64,000 nt of DNA. It comes from Dorea longicatena (lineage in GTDB: Bacteria > Bacillota > Clostridia > Lachnospirales > Lachnospiraceae). The notes below the pieces were generated by a model. The model saw only the letters and a program-made list of their open reading frames with translations. It had not been told where the DNA came from and searched no databases. The stretch spans positions 2,761,001 through 2,825,000 of the forward strand of contig NZ_CP100126.1 in the NCBI RefSeq assembly GCF_024168045.1, in the 5' to 3' direction. Every line of letters starts with the position of its first letter. Position 1 is the stretch's first letter. Shown here piece by piece: positions 62,704-64,000 of this stretch. The position numbers and the translations under genes are program-made.

Positions 62704-62733
62704 ATGTCATACGGCAGACAATTACCACTATGA
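62704..62733 (+). CDS. 9-residue leader ORF coupled to bioY
   Basis: ATG TCA TAC GGC AGA CAA TTA CCA CTA TGA, preceded by AAAGGAG at the proper distance. Its TGA overlaps the bioY ATG (ATGA), in another frame. bioY itself has no separate ribosome site, so its translation probably depends on termination of this leader. Confidence 0.6.
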   Translation: MSYGRQLPL

Positions 62734-63296
62734 ACAACACAGTAAATAGCACAACAACGAAAAAGCTTTCCACCCGCAAACTGGTTCTGATTGCTTTGAT
62801 GACTGCAATCACCTGTATCTTCGCTCCTATGGCGATTCCGATTCCGGTCAGCCCGGTACCGATCAGTCTTACCAACCTGGTGATCATGATCAGTATCTAT
62901 GTACTTGGTTTTAGAGATGCAACCATCAGTTACATCGTATATCTGTTACTTGGTCTTGTCGGTCTCCCTGTATTTTCCGGTTTTACCGGTGGATTAGGAA
63001 AGCTTGCAGGTCCTACCGGCGGATACCTGATTGGTTTCATCTTCCTTGCACTGATTTCCGGACTGTTCGTTGATAAATTTCCAAAGAACAGAATCCTGGC
63101 AGTTGTCGGTATGATCATCGGTATGGCAGTCACTTATATCTTCGGTACAGAGTGGCTTGCGATCCAGTTGAAAATGTCATTCGTTGCAGCACTTTCTGTC
63201 GGAGTAATTCCTTATCTTGCCGGTGACGCAGTGAAGATTATCATTGCGATCATCGTCGGACCTGTACTCCGCAGCCGTCTGAGCCAGCTGCAGTAA
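62730..63296 (+). CDS. bioY: Biotin transporter S component BioY
   Basis: 188 residues with six membrane helices. TRKLVLIALMTAITCIFAPMAIPIP, LGLVGLPVFSGFTGGLGKLAGPTGGYLIGF and IPYLAGDAVKIIIA, in order, are diagnostic of BioY. It binds biotin and works with an ECF energising module (not in the window) or alone. The ATG overlaps the leader ORF stop. Confidence 0.95.
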   Translation: MNNTVNSTTTKKLSTRKLVLIALMTAITCIFAPMAIPIPVSPVPISLTNLVIMISIYVLGFRDATISYIVYLLLGLVGLPVFSGFTGGLGKLAGPTGGYLIGFIFLALISGLFVDKFPKNRILAVVGMIIGMAVTYIFGTEWLAIQLKMSFVAALSVGVIPYLAGDAVKIIIAIIVGPVLRSRLSQLQ

Positions 63297-63318
63297 TAAA
63301 AATACACAGTATCGGAAT

Positions 63319-63936
63319 TAATTTGGGATTTAATTCAGGAAGGCTATGGATACCCGAACCGGAATAAAGCTTGGAAAGGTGTTCCTGTTCAGGTTCCATC
63401 GGCGGGTCAATTCTAAAGGGGCAAAATTCTGCTAAAAGCAGGCTTTCAAAATTTGAAACTCGGCATACGCCTCAGACAGTCAAATTTTGAAAACCCAACG
63501 CAGAATTTTACCCCTTAAGAATTACCAACGCCTCTTTCACATTCACCGGAACGCCTTTCCAAGTTTTATTCCGTGTGTATCAAATGCCTCAAGAATGGCA
63601 AATGCGTAACCGTAGTGGCCTCCACCGGGTTATACTTCCGGGCATTTCATTTATTAATATCTGCTTCCAGTCACGACTTGAAGGAAACAATAGATAAGGA
63701 TTATTGTGAATGTGGAATGCCGTTAGAAACAATTAGAGAGTCAGAAGCACCGTTAAAGAAACGAAGCGAACGTGTTTGAGGCGAACGCCGAGTTTGAGCG
63801 TAGTTCCTTTGCTTTTAGGTGATTCTGACTCTCTTAGTGTTTCTTATGGTATGGAACCTGAACAAGAAGCCTTATCTATTGTTTCCTTCAAGGACTGAGA
63901 GGCCGCTTCCCCGTTAATAAATTAAATCCCAATTTA
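63319..63936. ncRNA. Large structured RNA-like element (nested inverted repeats), ROOL/GOLLD-like candidate
   Basis: Outer stem 63319-63335 / 63920-63936. Arm B 63361-63385 / 63548-63572 (25 bp, two G-U on plus) encloses C 63405-63432 / 63500-63526, which encloses D 63444-63456 / 63480-63492 (13 bp perfect). A hairpin arm lies at 63582-63647. Arm F 63677-63699 / 63870-63892 (23 bp perfect) encloses G 63725-63751 / 63818-63844. A 13-bp perfect pairing 63387-63399 / 63851-63863 joins the interiors of B and F, like a pseudoknot. No ORF is preserved. Strand unresolved: two G-U pairs in B favour plus, one in C favours minus. It may instead be a foldback mobile element. Confidence 0.6.
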
Positions 63937-63939
63937 AAT

Positions 63940-64000
63940 TTATAATATGATATCTCCGCTTTTCACACCCGTATTCATATCATAAGCTTCAATAATATTT
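63940..64000 (-). CDS. 3' end of an unidentified minus-strand gene (partial)
   Basis: The last 19 codons before a TAA at 63942-63940 read NIIEAYDMNTGVKSGDIIL. Too short for identification; the gene continues beyond the right edge. It is convergent with bioY, with the structured element between. Confidence 0.5.
   Translation of the reverse strand, partial: NIIEAYDMNTGVKSGDIIL

Noticed and set aside
63573..63779. 68-codon ORF within the structured element
   Set aside because: It lies across base-paired arms, has no ribosome binding site and no family resemblance.

Overview
The window looks like a chromosomal segment of an anaerobic, low-to-moderate GC Gram-positive of the Clostridia, most likely a gut Lachnospiraceae. 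This is inferred from the gene content: class III (anaerobic) ribonucleotide reductase, butyrate kinase, rubredoxin and bacteriohemerythrin, an F-type plus a V-type rotary ATPase, AGGAGG ribosome binding sites throughout, TTGACA/TATAAT promoters and an encoded selenoprotein. No database search was possible; family names come from motifs and length.

Layout. 1-5593 is the F-type ATP synthase operon (minus strand, atpB-E-F-H-A-G-D, with atpD cut by the window edge). 6028-10793 holds a small DUF3006-like gene, an XRE regulator and the anaerobic ribonucleotide reductase genes nrdD and nrdG, separated by an unidentified gene; nrdD has a pair of NrdR-box-like operators 32 bp apart. 11010-29001 is a large catabolic region: FGGY kinase, alpha/beta hydrolase, a phosphopantetheinyl transferase facing an acyl carrier protein/thiolase-like/DUF35/phosphotransacetylase operon, then a six-gene operon (class II aldolase, iron alcohol dehydrogenase, MFS, 2-hydroxyacid dehydrogenase, old-yellow-enzyme-type flavoprotein, ThuA-like protein) divergent from a PRD regulator, then butyrate kinase with a second MFS carrier. 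I cannot match this set to a described pathway; it reads as uptake, redox and C-C cleavage of an unknown substrate, ending in ATP formation through acyl phosphate. 29178-30640 is an oxygen/redox group (rubredoxin, CRP-like regulator, hemerythrin).

30737-33426 carries an EamA transporter followed by a small gene with an in-frame TGA that is best read as selenocysteine, then an Rpn-type nuclease gene and a fragment of a second copy. 33641-38459 is a PadR-controlled ABC exporter operon, with one inverted repeat filling the spacer of a consensus promoter. 38524-44680 has cardiolipin synthase, tRNA-Lys(CUU), membrane protein, polysaccharide deacetylase, an ATC-hydrolase-like gene, an M20 amidohydrolase and a proC remnant. 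44805-53302 is a complete nine-gene V-type ATPase operon (H-C-I-K-F-E-A-B-D). 53526-61460 has trmB, a thioredoxin-like protein, a secreted DUF1002 protein, glgB and a 1044-residue repeat-rich P-loop protein.

The right end is the least conventional part. 61461-62700 has no normal gene, but has a consensus promoter and a terminator on the minus strand with a 28-codon ORF between them. bioY follows, with a BirA-like operator and a 9-residue leader ORF that overlaps its start. 63319-63936 is a roughly 620-base intergenic element built of long nested inverted repeats plus one long-range pairing that crosses them, as expected of a large ornate structured RNA. The last 61 bases are the 3' end of an unidentified minus-strand gene.
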